Source: Opitutaceae bacterium
GTDB lineage: Bacteria > Verrucomicrobiota > Verrucomicrobiia > Opitutales > Opitutaceae
Assembly: GCA_028691845.1 (NCBI GenBank)
Contig: JAQUYL010000004.1
Coordinates: 62,001 to 126,000 of the forward strand
Reading direction: 5' to 3'
DNA length: 64,000 bases
Part shown: positions 56,261-64,000 of the stretch, one piece after another
Numbering within the stretch: the stretch's first letter is position 1
Layout of the letters: the number at the start of each line of letters is the position of its first letter
Translations under genes and position numbers: made by a program
The notes under the pieces: generated by a model
Database searches by the model: none
The model's input: the letters and a program-made list of their open reading frames with translations, nothing else
Told to the model about the DNA's origin: nothing

Positions 56261-56632
56261 CTATCCCGCCTGGCGCCGCCGCACGATTTGGACTGCCGCC
56301 CCGGCAAAAACAAAATCCACCGGCGGTGCCGGCTTCAATATTTCCACCTCCACTTCCCCGACGGAAGGGAAGGCGCGCAACAGACCCGCCGCGACCCCCT
56401 CAGCGAGCGCTTCGATCAATTTGCGGGGGGGGCCTTCCATGACGGTCCGCACCTGTTCGTGCACCGCCCGGTAGTCGATGGCCCGGGCCAGATCATCCGT
56501 CTTTCCCGCCTCGGCCAGCGACAGTTTCAACCGGACCGTAACCTCAAACCATTGCCCGTCCCGCCTTTCTTCCGGCAGGACCCCATGGTGGCCATGAAAA
56601 CGCATTCGCGACAAGATGAGGGAATCCATCAT
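56261..56632 (-). CDS. folB: dihydroneopterin aldolase
   Basis: A 123-residue FolB that splits dihydroneopterin to hydroxymethyl-dihydropterin. Conserved parts are the start LSRMRFHGHHGVLPEER, the middle DYRAVHEQVR and the catalytic-region KLIEALAE. The ATGATG start overlaps the folP stop (TGATG), so the two are translationally coupled. The last strand VEVEILKP is followed by a short family-specific tail. Confidence 0.93.
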   Translation of the reverse strand: MMDSLILSRMRFHGHHGVLPEERRDGQWFEVTVRLKLSLAEAGKTDDLARAIDYRAVHEQVRTVMEGPPRKLIEALAEGVAAGLLRAFPSVGEVEVEILKPAPPVDFVFAGAAVQIVRRRQAG

Positions 56633-57567
56633 CACTCCTTCCAAGCGAGGCCCCGCTTGATGGCGTCGGCCATGCGGACGTAGCGCGCCATGGGACGCAC
56701 ATCGTGCACACGAACCATGTGGCACCCCTGCTGAATACCCCAGATGATCGTGGCCCCCGTTCCGTCCACCCGGTCGTCGACTTCGGCCTGGAGCACGCGG
56801 CCAATGGTCGACTTGCGTGAGGTGCCGAGAAGCACGGGATGCCCCAGCGCCACAATGCGGTGCAGTCGCTTCAATATTTCGAGATTATGGCGCGGTTCCT
56901 TTGCAAAACCAAAACCGGGATCGAGCCAGATCTGGGAATCGGGCACGCCGGCGTCATGGGCCAAGACAAGGCTGAGTTTGAAATCGAGCAGAACATCGTT
57001 CCAAAAATCCCCGTAGTCACGATCGGGCCGGTTGTGCATCAGGATCACCGGACAATGCCGGGTGGCCGCTACTCGTGCCATCGGCGACGGGGGCAGAACC
57101 GGCAGCGACGCACCGCGTTCCACTGCACCGGCCCAGGCGTGCCGCGCGGCGCTGGCCAAACCGAAGGCGAACCCCCAAACATCGTTCAAAATGTCCGCCC
57201 CGGCAGAAACCGCCGCCTCAGCCACCGCCGCTTTGTGCGTGTCGATCGAGATCGGCGCAGCGGGGAAGGCCCGCCGCAGGGCGGTCAGCACGGGCAGGAC
57301 GCGATCGATTTCCTCGGCTTCCCCCACCGGAACCGCGCCCGGCCGGGTCGATTCGCCACCCACATCAAGCACATCCGCCCCGGCGGCCAGCATTTCACCA
57401 GCCCGCTCCACGACGGTCTGAACCGTGGGCAACTCGCCGCCATCGGAAAACGAATCCGGCGTAACATTGATGATTCCCATCATCAACGTACGCCCTCCGG
57501 GCGCCGGCAAGGGCCGTCCGTGGGGACTCTGCCAGACCGGCAGCTGCCTGGTGACGGTCTTAATCAT
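56632..57567 (-). CDS. folP: dihydropteroate synthase
   Basis: A 311-residue DHPS joining hydroxymethyl-dihydropterin pyrophosphate and p-aminobenzoate. Visible signatures are [55 protein letters not shown] and GTSRKSTIG with the sulfonamide-contact lysine. An insert of about 25 residues follows NDVWGF. It is the first gene of the folP-folB-folK(-tgt) unit and is divergent from pabA with an 83-base gap, a compact folate locus. Confidence 0.97.
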   Translation of the reverse strand: MIKTVTRQLPVWQSPHGRPLPAPGGRTLMMGIINVTPDSFSDGGELPTVQTVVERAGEMLAAGADVLDVGGESTRPGAVPVGEAEEIDRVLPVLTALRRAFPAAPISIDTHKAAVAEAAVSAGADILNDVWGFAFGLASAARHAWAGAVERGASLPVLPPSPMARVAATRHCPVILMHNRPDRDYGDFWNDVLLDFKLSLVLAHDAGVPDSQIWLDPGFGFAKEPRHNLEILKRLHRIVALGHPVLLGTSRKSTIGRVLQAEVDDRVDGTGATIIWGIQQGCHMVRVHDVRPMARYVRMADAIKRGLAWKE

Positions 57568-57650
57568 GGGGTTTATGTGTCACAGCTCGATATAAGGGTG
57601 GCAAGCTCCGACACTTGACCCGGCGGGACGGCCTTGGGATAAGAACGCCC

Positions 57651-58217
57651 GTGCTGCTCGTCATCGACAACTACGATTCCTTCACTTTTAATCTCGTGCA
57701 GTATTTCGGACAGCTGGGCGTGAGCCAGCAGGTTGTGCGCAACGACGAGATCACCGTCGCTGAGGCTGAACGCCTCAATCCCGATCGCCTTCTCATTTCC
57801 CCGGGTCCATGCACCCCCACCGAGGCTGGCATAAGTCTCGATATCATAAAAGCTTTCGCAGGGAAAAAGCCCATCCTGGGAGTCTGCCTTGGGCATCAGG
57901 CGATTGGCCAGCATTTCGGCGGGAAGGTCGTGCGGGCCTCTCGTTTGATGCACGGCAAGATGTCGCCGATCCTGCATCACGGCACCGACCTATTCGTCGG
58001 CCTGCCCTCACCCTTCCGGGCCACCCGCTATCACTCCCTGCTCGTTGAAAGGGCTTCCTTGCCCAACTGCCTCGAAATTACCGCCGAAACCGTCGAAGGG
58101 GAAATCATGGGACTGCGTCATAGGCAATTTCCCGTCTGGGGTGTCCAGTTTCACCCTGAATCGATTGCCACTGAGGGCGGAATGAAACTATTGGAAAATT
58201 TCCTCGCCTTGAACTGA
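57651..58217 (+). CDS. pabA: glutamine amidotransferase of aminodeoxychorismate/anthranilate synthase (PabA/TrpG)
   Basis: A 188-residue class I glutamine amidotransferase. The catalytic Cys is in [10 protein letters not shown] and the His/Glu pair in [26 protein letters not shown] is the standard N-terminus, which fixes the start as GTG at 57651; the TTG 12 codons upstream adds non-conserved residues. It supplies ammonia for p-aminobenzoate or anthranilate. Placement beside folP favours the folate role; in many bacteria one protein does both. The partner chorismate-binding subunit is not in the window. Confidence 0.92.
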   Translation: MLLVIDNYDSFTFNLVQYFGQLGVSQQVVRNDEITVAEAERLNPDRLLISPGPCTPTEAGISLDIIKAFAGKKPILGVCLGHQAIGQHFGGKVVRASRLMHGKMSPILHHGTDLFVGLPSPFRATRYHSLLVERASLPNCLEITAETVEGEIMGLRHRQFPVWGVQFHPESIATEGGMKLLENFLALN

Positions 58218-58286
58218 GCCCCGGCCCCATCCGAAGATCAGCAGCCTTGCTTCCTCTGCTACGTCCGCTATTCCGAAGCCATAAAC

Positions 58287-58763
58287 ATGAAGCGAACCGA
58301 CCGCCTCCGCCGGCTTCATTTCGTCAACAGTCTTTTTTCCTCCCTCACCGGTCACGACCTCTATCTGGCCCAGCAGATAGATGCGGCCATTGCGTTCAGC
58401 CTGAATGAAACCGGGGACCGGCCGCCGGCTGACGAAGCCTTTGCCCGGGCCGCGGCCGTGTTGCTCGACCGTTTGTGCGATTCACAGCCGCGCCACGGCT
58501 TCTTCCACTGGGACGCCGGCGCCGATTCCGCCAGCGCCACCCCGCTTTTTGCCCGCGCCAGGGTGATCGAGGGTCTGCTCCGCCTGGCGGCCTATCCAGA
58601 ATCCACCTTCCTGGTAACCAACCTGCGCTCGGCCCACTGTCCGCCGCGCCGCCACTGGACGGCCCGCCGCGACCGCGAATACGACGATACGCTTTCACTG
58701 ATCAACGATCTCGCCGTCCGCCGCTCGCGCCGTGGGGCCAGCCTGAAGGTGCTGTTCCTCTGA
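58287..58763 (+). CDS. unrecognised basic protein
   Basis: A 158-residue protein with a basic, arginine-rich N-terminus (MKRTDRLRRLHFVNSLF), a helical middle and a C-terminal DREYDDTLSLINDL segment. There is no signal peptide or membrane helix, and I do not recognise the family. Codon use matches its neighbours, and the HIT gene follows after 4 bases, so it is likely to be real and co-transcribed with it. Nothing in the sequence points to a function. Confidence 0.65.
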   Translation: MKRTDRLRRLHFVNSLFSSLTGHDLYLAQQIDAAIAFSLNETGDRPPADEAFARAAAVLLDRLCDSQPRHGFFHWDAGADSASATPLFARARVIEGLLRLAAYPESTFLVTNLRSAHCPPRRHWTARRDREYDDTLSLINDLAVRRSRRGASLKVLFL

Positions 58764-58767
58764 AGCC

Positions 58768-59112
58768 GTGGCCAAGTCCATCTTCCAGCGGATCATCGAC
58801 CGCGAGTTGCCGGCAAAAATCGCCTACGAGGACGATCTTTGCCTCGCGATTCACGATATCAATCCGCAGGCCCCGGTTCACATGCTTATTTTTCCAAGGA
58901 AACCCCTTGCCCGCATCGCCGACGCCGGGAAGGACGATCAGGCCCTGCTCGGCCATCTGCTGCTGACGGCAGCCCGGGTGGCCCAGGCGGTCGGCCTTGA
59001 CGAGTCCGGTTTTCGTCTGGTCATCAACAGTGGTCGCGATGCCGGTGAGTCGGTGCCACACTTGCACGTTCATCTCCTCGGTCAGCGGCGTCTCGGCTGG
59101 CCCCCGGGGTGA
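58768..59112 (+). CDS. HIT-family purine-nucleoside phosphoramidase (Hint-like)
   Basis: A 114-residue histidine-triad protein. The start MAKSIFQRIIDRELPAKIAY is the Hint signature, and the triad H-x-H-x-H sits in VPHLHVHLL at residues 97-105. It hydrolyses nucleoside phosphoramidates. The start is GTG at 58768, 4 bases after the preceding stop codon. It converges with dprA. Confidence 0.95.
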   Translation: MAKSIFQRIIDRELPAKIAYEDDLCLAIHDINPQAPVHMLIFPRKPLARIADAGKDDQALLGHLLLTAARVAQAVGLDESGFRLVINSGRDAGESVPHLHVHLLGQRRLGWPPG

Positions 59113-59155
59113 ACGAAACCCTTGCCCTCCACCCTCGCCCGATGGTGCCGGTGCG

Positions 59156-60286
59156 TCACCCGCGCGCCTCGAAGGCGCCGTCGGCACGTCTGGTGACCAG
59201 TCTTTTCAACTCCAGCAGCATCAAGGTTGAGGCCATCTCCGGCGCGCCCAGGCCGGTGGCGGCCCCCAGCGCATCCGCCGAGAGAATCGCACCCCCGCGA
59301 AAACATTCCAGCACCTGCCGTTCCTCTTCTCCCAACTGGGACAATATCCCCTCCAGGACGCTCGGCTGCCCGGTTTGCGCGATGGGGCGCGGCGGGATGC
59401 CCTTCAGATAGTCCAGCTCCTGCAGAATATCGTCCACGCCGGTCAGGAGCGTGGCGCCGTCGCGAATCAATTGATGACAGCCCTGGCTCGTGGCTTGATC
59501 GATCCGCCCCGGCACGGCAAAGATCTGCCGGCCCTGCTCGCCGGCAAACCGTGCCGTGATCATGGCGCCGCCGTTGACCTCGGTTTCCACGACAACGATC
59601 GCCTCGCACATGCCCGAGACAATGCGGTTGCGCATCGGGAACGTCTGCCGGTCGGCCCGTCGGCCGAGGGGAAACTCCGACAGCACCGCGCCGGCTTCGG
59701 CGATGCGGCGGTACAGGTCGAGATTCTCGGGCGGATAAACGATGTCGATACCGCAGCCGAGTACCGCCGCCGTTCTGCCCCCGACCGAGAGTGCGCCCTC
59801 GTGCGCGGCGGTGTCTATGCCCCGAGCCAGTCCGCTGACGATGCAGAAACCCAACCGGCCCAATTCGGCCGCAAGCCTTTTTGCAACCGCCTGCCCGTAG
59901 AGTGTTGTGCGCCGGCTGCCCACGATGGCGATGCCTCGCTGTTCGAACCGATAACCGCCCTTGCGATACAATCCGATGGGCGGATCATGAATCTCCCGGA
60001 GCAACCCCGGGTAGTCGTCGTCCCGGACGGTAAGGAAGGTCGCGCTCGTCCGCCCAAGGCGCTCCTCCTCCTTCTCCAGATCGAAGTGCTCGCGCCAGTT
60101 GAGGATCGACCCGCTGATCGCCGGGCCGACGCCCTTGACTGCCTCCAATTGGCGGGCGCCGGCGCGAAGGACCGCCGAGGGATCCTGGGCGAACTGTTCC
60201 AGCAGCCGATTGAGTGTAATCGGGCCGATATTGGGCAGTGCATTCAACACCATGAAGGCCTGCCGTTCGGTAAGATCGGCTGTCAT
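59156..60286 (-). CDS. dprA: DNA-processing protein DprA
   Basis: A 376-residue DprA. An N-terminal helix-hairpin-helix-rich region (about 10-70) precedes a Rossmann domain with the single-strand DNA-binding motifs VGSRRTTLYG, VSGLARGIDTAAH, LGCGIDIVYPPEN and a final SQGCHQLIRDGA. The C-terminal winged-helix DprA_WH domain covers about 310-376. DprA loads RecA on incoming single strands in natural transformation. The ATG at 60286 is preferred to a TTG six codons upstream. Confidence 0.95.
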   Translation of the reverse strand: MTADLTERQAFMVLNALPNIGPITLNRLLEQFAQDPSAVLRAGARQLEAVKGVGPAISGSILNWREHFDLEKEEERLGRTSATFLTVRDDDYPGLLREIHDPPIGLYRKGGYRFEQRGIAIVGSRRTTLYGQAVAKRLAAELGRLGFCIVSGLARGIDTAAHEGALSVGGRTAAVLGCGIDIVYPPENLDLYRRIAEAGAVLSEFPLGRRADRQTFPMRNRIVSGMCEAIVVVETEVNGGAMITARFAGEQGRQIFAVPGRIDQATSQGCHQLIRDGATLLTGVDDILQELDYLKGIPPRPIAQTGQPSVLEGILSQLGEEERQVLECFRGGAILSADALGAATGLGAPEMASTLMLLELKRLVTRRADGAFEARG

Positions 60287-60346
60287 GGACGGGGCGGCCG
60301 GCAAGAATGCATTCTGTTCGCCATGGCTTTTGATTCAATCCGGGCG

Positions 60347-61897
60347 CTACTCCGAACGCGGGAAATCCCCGGCGTGGCTCATCTGCAACGCGGGACGCAA
60401 ATAATCGAAGAGCTGCGTCGTCTGCACTGCCACCTGGCCGTGTTGGCGTGACAGCAGATCCGCAGCCAAACCATGCCAGACCGCTCCCCGGCAGGCTGCC
60501 AGCCTCGCGTCCTCCGGCCGTTGGGCCAGCAAGCCTCCAGTCAATCCGGCCAGAACATCCCCGCTGCCTCCCCGCGCCAGCACGGGTCCGCCGAACAAGC
60601 TGTAATAGGTTGCTTCCCGATCGATGACGCCCGTCAACGGGCCTTTCAGCACCACAACCGCTTCGCGCTGGTTCTGGAAAAAAACCGGGAGACTGGCTCC
60701 GGCCATCATTCGTGCAAATTCACCCATGTGGGGCGTACAAACGACCCGCTGATTCCGTGCGGCAGTCAATATCTCCGGGCGCAGGGCATCGGCATCGAGC
60801 AGGATGGGCGCGGGGAAGCGGGCCACGATTTCCTGGATCGTGGCAATGGTCTCCGGCTCGGCGCCGAGTCCCGGGCCAATCACCAGCGCCGTGGCGCGGG
60901 AAAGCCGTTCGCGGAGCAACCCCAATCCCTCCCGCGACAGACCGCCGCCGCCCGTCTCCGGCCATCCGACCCACATGGCCTCGGGAAAATGGGCCGCATA
61001 TGTCGGCGCCAGCGAGGAAGGGACGAAGGCCGTTACCAGCCCCACGCCGCTGCGCAGCGCAGCCTGCACCGCCATCAACACCGAGCCGGGATAACTATGT
61101 GAGCCTCCCACCACAAAAAGATGACCATAAGTGCGCTTGTCGGATTGCGGCGGACGGAGTTGCGTCAGAGGCTGAAGCACCTCCGCCCGAAGCAGGCGCA
61201 GGGCCGAATCCGGCGCCCCCCGATTGAAGAAACCCAGGTCGAGATAGCGCAGGCGTCCAACGTGGCCCAGATTGGCGGCATCGATCACCGGTCTTTTCAC
61301 GATGCCTGTCGCATAGGTGAAGTCCGCCCGGCAGACGGCCGCACTTTTCTCCTCGGCCAACCCGCTCGGCAGGTCCACCGCGGCCCTAAGGCGGATGCGC
61401 GGGTGGTTGTTTACCCAGTCGATGATTTCCACGGTCGCCTCGTCCATCGGCGCACGGAATTGGAAGCCGAAAACCCCGTCGAGGCAGCAATCGAAAGCAT
61501 CCTCGCGGGTCCGCAACACGGGCCACGTCAATGTTTCCGCCCGATCCGGCGCCATTTGCATCAATTCCTGATAGGACCGCAACGCCAGCGGTCGCAGTTG
61601 CTGGGCTCCAAAGCACAAGAGAACGGTCACCCGCGCTTCAGCGCGCTTCTCCAGCAGGCTTTTGGCCGCGAGCAAGGCATCGCCTCCGTTGTGACCCTTG
61701 CCGGCCAGCACCAGCACGCGGGCCCGCGGCGGCAGTCCGCCAATCTCGCGACAATCCTCCAGCATCTCACGGGCAATGGCCTCGCCGGCCCGCTGCATCG
61801 CCGCCCATTCCAGCCCGGGGTTGCCGCCCAGCAGATCGTGCTCCCACGATCTGGCTTCCGCACACGAGAGGATCGGATGTGAAGCCGGCGAAATCAT
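60347..61897 (-). CDS. nnr: bifunctional NAD(P)H-hydrate epimerase/dehydratase
   Basis: A 516-residue two-domain repair enzyme. The N-terminal YjeF_N epimerase has LAGKGHNGGDALLAA near residue 60 and VDLPSGL. The C-terminal carbohydrate-kinase-like YjeF_C dehydratase has GHLFVVGGSHSYPGSVLMA, LVIGPGLG, ILLDADALRP, TPHMGEFARM and the base loop ARGGSGDVLAGLTG. It restores damaged NAD(P)H hydrates. It lies upstream of dprA on the same strand, with a 60-base gap. Confidence 0.95.
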   Translation of the reverse strand: MISPASHPILSCAEARSWEHDLLGGNPGLEWAAMQRAGEAIAREMLEDCREIGGLPPRARVLVLAGKGHNGGDALLAAKSLLEKRAEARVTVLLCFGAQQLRPLALRSYQELMQMAPDRAETLTWPVLRTREDAFDCCLDGVFGFQFRAPMDEATVEIIDWVNNHPRIRLRAAVDLPSGLAEEKSAAVCRADFTYATGIVKRPVIDAANLGHVGRLRYLDLGFFNRGAPDSALRLLRAEVLQPLTQLRPPQSDKRTYGHLFVVGGSHSYPGSVLMAVQAALRSGVGLVTAFVPSSLAPTYAAHFPEAMWVGWPETGGGGLSREGLGLLRERLSRATALVIGPGLGAEPETIATIQEIVARFPAPILLDADALRPEILTAARNQRVVCTPHMGEFARMMAGASLPVFFQNQREAVVVLKGPLTGVIDREATYYSLFGGPVLARGGSGDVLAGLTGGLLAQRPEDARLAACRGAVWHGLAADLLSRQHGQVAVQTTQLFDYLRPALQMSHAGDFPRSE

Positions 61898-61948
61898 GCC
61901 CCCTTCGTAACGCCTCGTCCCTACCGAGAAAAGAATTAACCGGGACGC

Positions 61949-62365
61949 TCAGCTCGGCCCGTCGCGCACGAGCGCAGCCACGGCCATGGCGTGGGCCTCG
62001 ACATGCGAGAGCGTCAGCCAGACATGCGTCGCGCCTACCTGCCGGAGGAGAGCCTGGGCCTTGGCGTCGAGGTGCACCAGCGGCTGCTGGCGCTCGCCGT
62101 GGTAGACGGAAATCGAGGTCCAGTCGAGATGCGGCCCGATCCCGGTGGTAAACGCCTTGGACACGGCCTCCTTGGCCGCCCAGCGTGCGGCATAATGCTT
62201 GTGGGAAAACTTGACGCTGTCGCAGTAGGCGCGCTCCTCATCGGTGAACACCCGTTTGAGGAAACGATCCCCGTGCCGCTCCAGCGCGCTGCGAATGCGA
62301 TCCACCTCGATCAGATCGCAGCCGAGCCCGACCAGCGTCCCTCCCGGAGGCAAGGCCACGTTCAT
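61949..62365 (-). CDS. acpS: holo-[acyl-carrier-protein] synthase
   Basis: A 138-residue AcpS, which transfers phosphopantetheine from CoA to acyl carrier protein. GLGCDLIEVDRI holds the first metal-binding Asp, RVFTDEERAYC follows, and AARWAAKEAVSKAF holds the second site. Its start overlaps the pdxJ stop by 4 bases, a pdxJ-acpS pairing also known from proteobacteria. Confidence 0.96.
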   Translation of the reverse strand: MNVALPPGGTLVGLGCDLIEVDRIRSALERHGDRFLKRVFTDEERAYCDSVKFSHKHYAARWAAKEAVSKAFTTGIGPHLDWTSISVYHGERQQPLVHLDAKAQALLRQVGATHVWLTLSHVEAHAMAVAALVRDGPS

Positions 62366-63105
62366 GGATTCATCCGCCGCTTCATCTCGCGCACGGATTC
62401 CTCGATGCCGGTAAACAGCGCGCGGCTGATGATGCTGTGCCCGATGTTGAGTTCGTGCAGATGCGGGATCGTGCGCACCTCGGCAATGTTGATGTAATTG
62501 ATGCCGTGGCCGGCATTGATGACCAGGCCTGATTCGCTGCCCAGCGTGGCCCCGACGCTAAGTCGCTTGAACTCCGCCGCACGCCGCGGCGTATGATAGG
62601 CGTTGGCGTATGCTCCCGTATGCAGCTCGATCCAGGGCGCCTTCAGCTTGGCCGCAAGCTCGATCTGCCTTTCGTCCGGATCGATGAAAAGGCTGGTGCG
62701 GATACCGGCCGCGTTCATTGCTTGGACACACGCCTTGACGCGCTTGAGGTTGCCCGCGACATCGAGCCCGCCCTCGGTCGTCACTTCCTCGCGGTTCTCC
62801 GGCACGAGACAGACGGAGTCGGGTTTCAAGCTGAGGGCGAACTTGATCATGGCCGGGGAGCAGGCCATCTCCAGGTTGAGGCGGGTGGCGATGGATTCGC
62901 GCAACCGCCCGACATCGCGTTCCTGGATATGACGCCGGTCCTCGCGCAGGTGCACGGTGATGCCGTCTGCGCCGGCCCGCTCCGCCAGCAGCGCCAGCAT
63001 CACCGGATCGGGTTCGACGTTGCCGCCCGCAGTCTGGCCGGCCTGACGGTAGCGGGCCTGCCGTACTGTGGCGCAATGGTCGATGTTGAGCCCAAGGAGA
63101 ATCAT
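62362..63105 (-). CDS. pdxJ: pyridoxine 5'-phosphate synthase
   Basis: A 247-residue PdxJ barrel enzyme condensing deoxyxylulose phosphate with amino-acetone phosphate. It shows LGLNIDHCATVRQAR at the start, ITVHLREDRRHIQ, CLVPENREEVTTEGGLDV, LFIDPDERQ, IELHTGAYA and INAGHGINY. ATG at 63105; the stop overlaps acpS. An 102-base gap separates it from the divergent membrane-protein gene. Confidence 0.97.
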   Translation of the reverse strand: MILLGLNIDHCATVRQARYRQAGQTAGGNVEPDPVMLALLAERAGADGITVHLREDRRHIQERDVGRLRESIATRLNLEMACSPAMIKFALSLKPDSVCLVPENREEVTTEGGLDVAGNLKRVKACVQAMNAAGIRTSLFIDPDERQIELAAKLKAPWIELHTGAYANAYHTPRRAAEFKRLSVGATLGSESGLVINAGHGINYINIAEVRTIPHLHELNIGHSIISRALFTGIEESVREMKRRMNP

Positions 63106-63207
63106 GGAAACGCATGATACAGAAATCGGGACCCCAGGAAATCAGGAAAATGAAGCCCGGATGATTTTCGGATTCAGATTTGCCGGGGTTCCCCCTTGTC
63201 TTGGGTG

Positions 63208-63972
63208 ATGTCCGATCGGCCAGCCAGACCCAAACCCGAGAACCTGCTTCTCAACCTCGTGTGCAACGTCGGCGTGCCGACCGTCATTCTCACCTGGTTC
63301 AGCGGGGCCAGGGGGCTGGGGCCCAAGGCGGGCTTGCTCGTGGCGCTGGCCTTCCCGCTGGGCTATGGAGTTTATGATTTTCTCGTCCGCCGGCGCACCA
63401 ATTTCATTTCCGTGCTGGGTTTCACCAGCGTGCTGATCTCAGGCGGTTTCGGCCTGATGCAACTAGACGGTTTCTGGTTTGCCGTGAAGGACGCGGCGAT
63501 CCCCTCAGCTATCGGCCTTGCCGTGCTGGCCTCGCTGCGGGCAAAGACACCGCTGGTGACCGAGCTGCTTTACAACCCACAGGTCATTGATGTGGACCGG
63601 GTCGACGCGGCACTGACGGCGCATGGCACACGCCACCGGTTCTCGCAATTGCTGCGTGAAGCTAGCTACCTCATCGCCCTGGCGTTTTTCGTAAGCGCCG
63701 TGCTCAATTACGGGCTCGCCCGCCACCTCCTGAAAAGTCCGCCGGCGACGGAAGCCTTTAACAACGAACTGGCCAAGATGCATCTCCTGAGCTGGCCGGT
63801 GATTGTCCTGCCGAGCATGGGCATGATGATGTTCGCGCTCTGGCGGCTGCTTAATGGACTGGAAGGCGCCAGCGGCCTGACGATGGATGAAATCCTGAGG
63901 CAGCCGCCGAAAAAAGAAGCCGCCGCGGCCAAGTCGGGAGCGGCGGAGGAAACGGATCGCCGTCAGGACTAG
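63208..63972 (+). CDS. VC0807-family-like membrane protein
   Basis: A 254-residue membrane protein with about six helices. It opens with NLVCNVGVPTVIL, then GPKAGLLVALAFPLGYGVYDFLVRRRTNFISVLGF, a pattern I associate with the VC0807/intracellular-septation-like membrane family of unknown function. A charged loop of about 40 residues lies between helices 4 and 5, and the tail is Ala/Lys/Glu-rich. The ATG at 63208 is preferred to an in-frame TTG four codons upstream. Its stop overlaps the convergent gene end at the window edge by 4 bases. Confidence 0.7.
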   Translation: MSDRPARPKPENLLLNLVCNVGVPTVILTWFSGARGLGPKAGLLVALAFPLGYGVYDFLVRRRTNFISVLGFTSVLISGGFGLMQLDGFWFAVKDAAIPSAIGLAVLASLRAKTPLVTELLYNPQVIDVDRVDAALTAHGTRHRFSQLLREASYLIALAFFVSAVLNYGLARHLLKSPPATEAFNNELAKMHLLSWPVIVLPSMGMMMFALWRLLNGLEGASGLTMDEILRQPPKKEAAAAKSGAAEETDRRQD

Positions 63973-64000
63973 CCGCGCTGCTCGATCGGCACGTAATCGC
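63969..64000 (-). CDS. last codons of a convergent gene, possibly citrate synthase
   Basis: The reverse strand ends in DYVPIEQRG followed by a TAG stop. Citrate synthases often finish with Y-V-P-(I/L)-E-x-R, so this may be gltA running in from the right, but nine residues are too few for certainty. Confidence 0.35.
   Translation of the reverse strand, partial: DYVPIEQRG

Overview
The window is GC-rich, densely coding DNA. It fits a Gram-negative member of the Verrucomicrobiota, most likely an Opitutaceae-like bacterium. The outer membrane is implied by LptB, three LptF/LptG-type permeases and Lnt. The lineage guess rests on two exported proteins with the verrucomicrobial form of the PEP-CTERM tail (PEPSTYAALAG..GFAAWRRR), a fused CcoN-CcoO oxidase and gene content. 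It is an inference from recognition, not from a database search.
Positions 1-11.7 kb look like a lipid-assembly and export locus. It holds the N-terminal part of an acyl-activating AMP ligase, a DUF6134-like exported protein, a metallophosphoesterase, a choline-phosphate-cytidylyltransferase-like enzyme, a MobA-like nucleotidyltransferase, a GNAT-fold acyltransferase of the family containing the bacterial ceramide synthase, LptG, LptF, a CerR-like NAD-dependent reductase, LptB, an unrecognised membrane protein and a Wzx-like flippase. This combination resembles bacterial sphingolipid (ceramide) loci, and it is the most interesting region of the window. From 12 to 24 kb come tRNA-Leu(UAG), a KefB-like antiporter, a third LptF/G permease, htpG, a succinate-semialdehyde dehydrogenase, a PstS-like binding protein, an amidohydrolase and a UspA protein. 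From 24 to 29 kb come a two-domain PPK2, a fragment of a dead FAD oxidase, two paralogous PEP-CTERM proteins and an Xaa-Pro aminopeptidase.
Positions 29.3-37.6 kb are one leftward operon for a cbb3-type cytochrome oxidase and its assembly: ccoS, fused ccoNO, ccoQ, a single-heme ccoP, ccoG, a tiny CcoH-like protein, a TauE/SafE-family protein and the copper P-type ATPase ccoI. Upstream lie a PocR-AraC regulator and a small unrecognised protein. From 40 to 54.5 kb come a GNAT protein, tatC, ppdK, a POT transporter, an orphan MmeI-like target-recognition domain, lnt, secA and a UDP-glucuronate decarboxylase. The last 10 kb hold tgt (with an eroded zinc site), a folate cluster (folK, folB, folP and divergent pabA), a HIT protein, dprA, nnr, acpS, pdxJ, a VC0807-like membrane protein and the last codons of what may be citrate synthase.
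Two copies of a short non-coding inverted-repeat element (173 and 245 bp) lie about 19 kb apart. No CRISPR array, prophage, transposase gene or rRNA was seen.
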